From Roridomyces roridus (Eukaryota > Basidiomycota > Agaricomycetes > Agaricales > Mycenaceae), in assembly GCA_029378245.1 (NCBI GenBank), contig JARKIF010000305.1, positions 1-31,226 of the forward strand: 31,226 nt of DNA. Reading direction: 5' to 3'. Shown one piece after another: positions 29,858-31,226 of this stretch. The notes below the pieces were generated by a model that did no database searches, had not been told where the DNA came from, and worked only from the letters and a program-made list of their open reading frames with translations. Numbering within the stretch: position 1 is the first letter of the stretch; every line of letters starts with the position of its first letter. The position numbers and the translations under genes were made by a program.

Positions 29858-31226
29858 TCAAGCAAGCACGCTGCTCCAGTCCGCCTTCGCCGCAAACTCG
29901 GCCCAAGTATGAGGGCGTCTGGGCAAACCCTCAAAGCCCTTCTTACCAGTCCCTGAATGCAACCCATGAGAATTTAAAATTAGGGCTGAGCAATGCGAAC
30001 TTACAGCCAAATTCATCCCAGATGGCGTAAGAATCCACCATGAGCTCGAGCACAGCGGGCGGCACTTGCGTACTTTCCGCCTCACACGTGCCGCTCGATA
30101 TGGGAATTTGATGGAGGCAGTGTTGCTGTGCAACGTCGGCAGCCGTGATCTCATCACACGGCTCAAGACAGACAAAATCTGGACAAGTCCATTTACAGTC
30201 TACACACGGTATCAAAAACTTAGAAAGAGGGTTGTGTACCACAGAGAGAGGGGGGAGAAGCTCATTGAGTCATATGTTAAGCATACAAAAGCGGGTATCG
30301 TAAGGAGCGAGAGGAAGGCCAATCGGCACACCGCCGACGGTGAAGAGGCAAGGTAAGGGATACGCGGCGTGCGGGCGAGTGGGTGAGTGTAGGGGTTGGT
30401 CAAGTGGGGTGCGACAAATCAGCAGCCTGGCATGGGCGAGTCTGCGAACGGGAGAGCGTGGATTTGGGCGGGTATAGGCGTGCACAGGGGTAACGTGCGA
30501 GCGGATAGGCGTGCGACGGGTCCAGCGACGTGCGAGATGAGATCGGTGCAGGCAGCTCTGGGCGGGTATGCGACTGCGAGACAAGGTGAGAGGTTACAGA
30601 TGACGACTCACGAGTCACCTGGTGAGGTCAGAGCGACGAGCGTGCAGGGCCACTAAGCGCAATGCGAGAAAGGCACCGGCGAGGATGGGAAACAGCCAGT
30701 GAGCGTTCAAGGGAGCGGGCTGTGACGAGCGGTGGGGGCAGCGAGGAGGGGGATGGAGGGAGACAAGGAACGCGATGTTTGTACTAGCAAACAGATTGCC
30801 GAAAAGCGGGCCGAGAACACTACCCATGCACTGCCCCCATCAAATTCCCCATATCGAGCGGCACGTGTGAGGCGGAAAGTCAGGAGTGGCGGGCGGCATA
30901 CCCGCGGCCTTGAGGCCAGCCTCCCAGGCTTCGAGGGGAGTCTGCTGGAAAACGACGGTTTTGCCGGTGGTTATAGGATTCCTTCAGTCAATGAAGATTA
31001 CCGCGGAGAGCTCGACACGCACCTTGACCAAGCTGAGTCGCGACATCCGCAATGGGAATATTCTCGCCGTAAGCAAGGAACTCCTGTCCATCGGGGAAGA
31101 CGGGCATCTCCAGCACCTGCTGGACAAACATCCCATAATCCGCCACGATGTCGACAATGGGCACGAGCGTCTCCGGCTTCACGGGCCACATGATCGCAAA
31201 CGAGCCATCGGCTTGCTTCGTCGGAG
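29858..31226 (-). pseudogene. NmrA-like NAD(P)-binding protein, 5' end off window, interrupted by a transposon
   Basis: NmrA-like/isoflavone-reductase-type Rossmann protein. The right part encodes the C-terminal half: ADGSFAIMWPVKPETLVPIV, FLAYGENIPIADVATQLGQ, TGKTVVFQQTPLEAWEAGL. The left part encodes the end: VLELMVDSYAIWDEFG, then after a GTAAGT intron (29953-30004) LPRRPHTWAEF and SSVLA-stop. An 826-bp element splits the two at 30063-30888. If it and one copy of the 8-bp duplication are set aside, GMPPA runs straight into VLELMVD in frame. The host gene was thus probably functional until a recent insertion. A short intron (donor GTGTCG) lies just upstream of TGKTVV. Such proteins bind NAD(P) and often regulate or reduce small molecules. 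Confidence 0.8.
30063..30888. mobile_element. non-autonomous hAT-like element, 826 bp, with 8-bp target duplication
   Basis: GCGGGCGG lies directly on both sides (30055-30062 and 30889-30896), a perfect 8-bp duplication as made by hAT-type transposases. The ends are imperfect inverted repeats of about 55 bp starting CACT and sharing ACTTTCCGCCTCACACGTGC. The interior is strongly G-rich on the plus strand in its second half and encodes no transposase; open frames inside are short. It probably depends on a related autonomous element elsewhere. Confidence 0.85.

Noticed and set aside
1..31226. CRISPR arrays, rRNA, bacterial operons, viral genes
   Set aside because: No regularly spaced repeats, rRNA sequence or prokaryotic organisation was seen; gene structure is fungal throughout.

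Overview
The window reads as nuclear DNA from a mushroom-forming basidiomycete (Agaricomycetes). The evidence is very dense GT-AG introns of about 46-54 nt, very small exons, sharp TATA boxes about 45-60 nt upstream of starts, F-box-like proteins of the expanded agaric type, and two zinc-cluster regulators with the architecture seen in agarics. Nothing points to a bacterial, organellar or viral origin. All calls come from reading the sequence and from recalled family knowledge; no searches were run.

Layout. 1-717: 3' part of a gene with Ser-Pro-Tyr repeats. 1224-2447: spliced F-box-like gene. 2640-6199: repeat-rich block, including four 5' halves of a tRNA-Arg gene and the left arm of a 1.3-kb inverted repeat (4893-6199). 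6362-8474: three small secreted-protein genes, two of them paralogous Cys-rich peptides with 10- and 11-nt exons. 9850-10320: weak gene candidate. 10611-12203: F-box-like gene. 12237-13568: right arm of the inverted repeat, carrying an intact 156-codon gene and running into an intron-containing tRNA-Arg(UCG) gene (13538-13621). 14277-15872: second F-box-like paralogue on the minus strand.

16197-31226 is a more regular gene block, nearly all on the minus strand: an MFS transporter (8 exons), a lysine-rich-tail hypothetical protein with a MITE just upstream, two cons Zn2Cys6/Fungal_trans regulators (19681-22848 and 23178-26425), a small SH3-like protein on the plus strand (27003-27487), an HxxxD acyltransferase (27644-29472) and an NmrA-like NAD(P)-binding protein. 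The NmrA-like gene is split by an 826-bp hAT-like element with a perfect 8-bp target duplication. Regulators, an exporter, an acyltransferase and an oxidoreductase-like protein together would fit a metabolite or detoxification neighbourhood, but no backbone synthase is in view, so this is only a suggestion.

Recurring oddities are GC-AG introns (three supported cases), a 6-nt exon inside a zinc cluster, and single-base frameshifts at short homopolymers in four genes and in the left inverted-repeat copy. The frameshifts could be real decay or assembly error.
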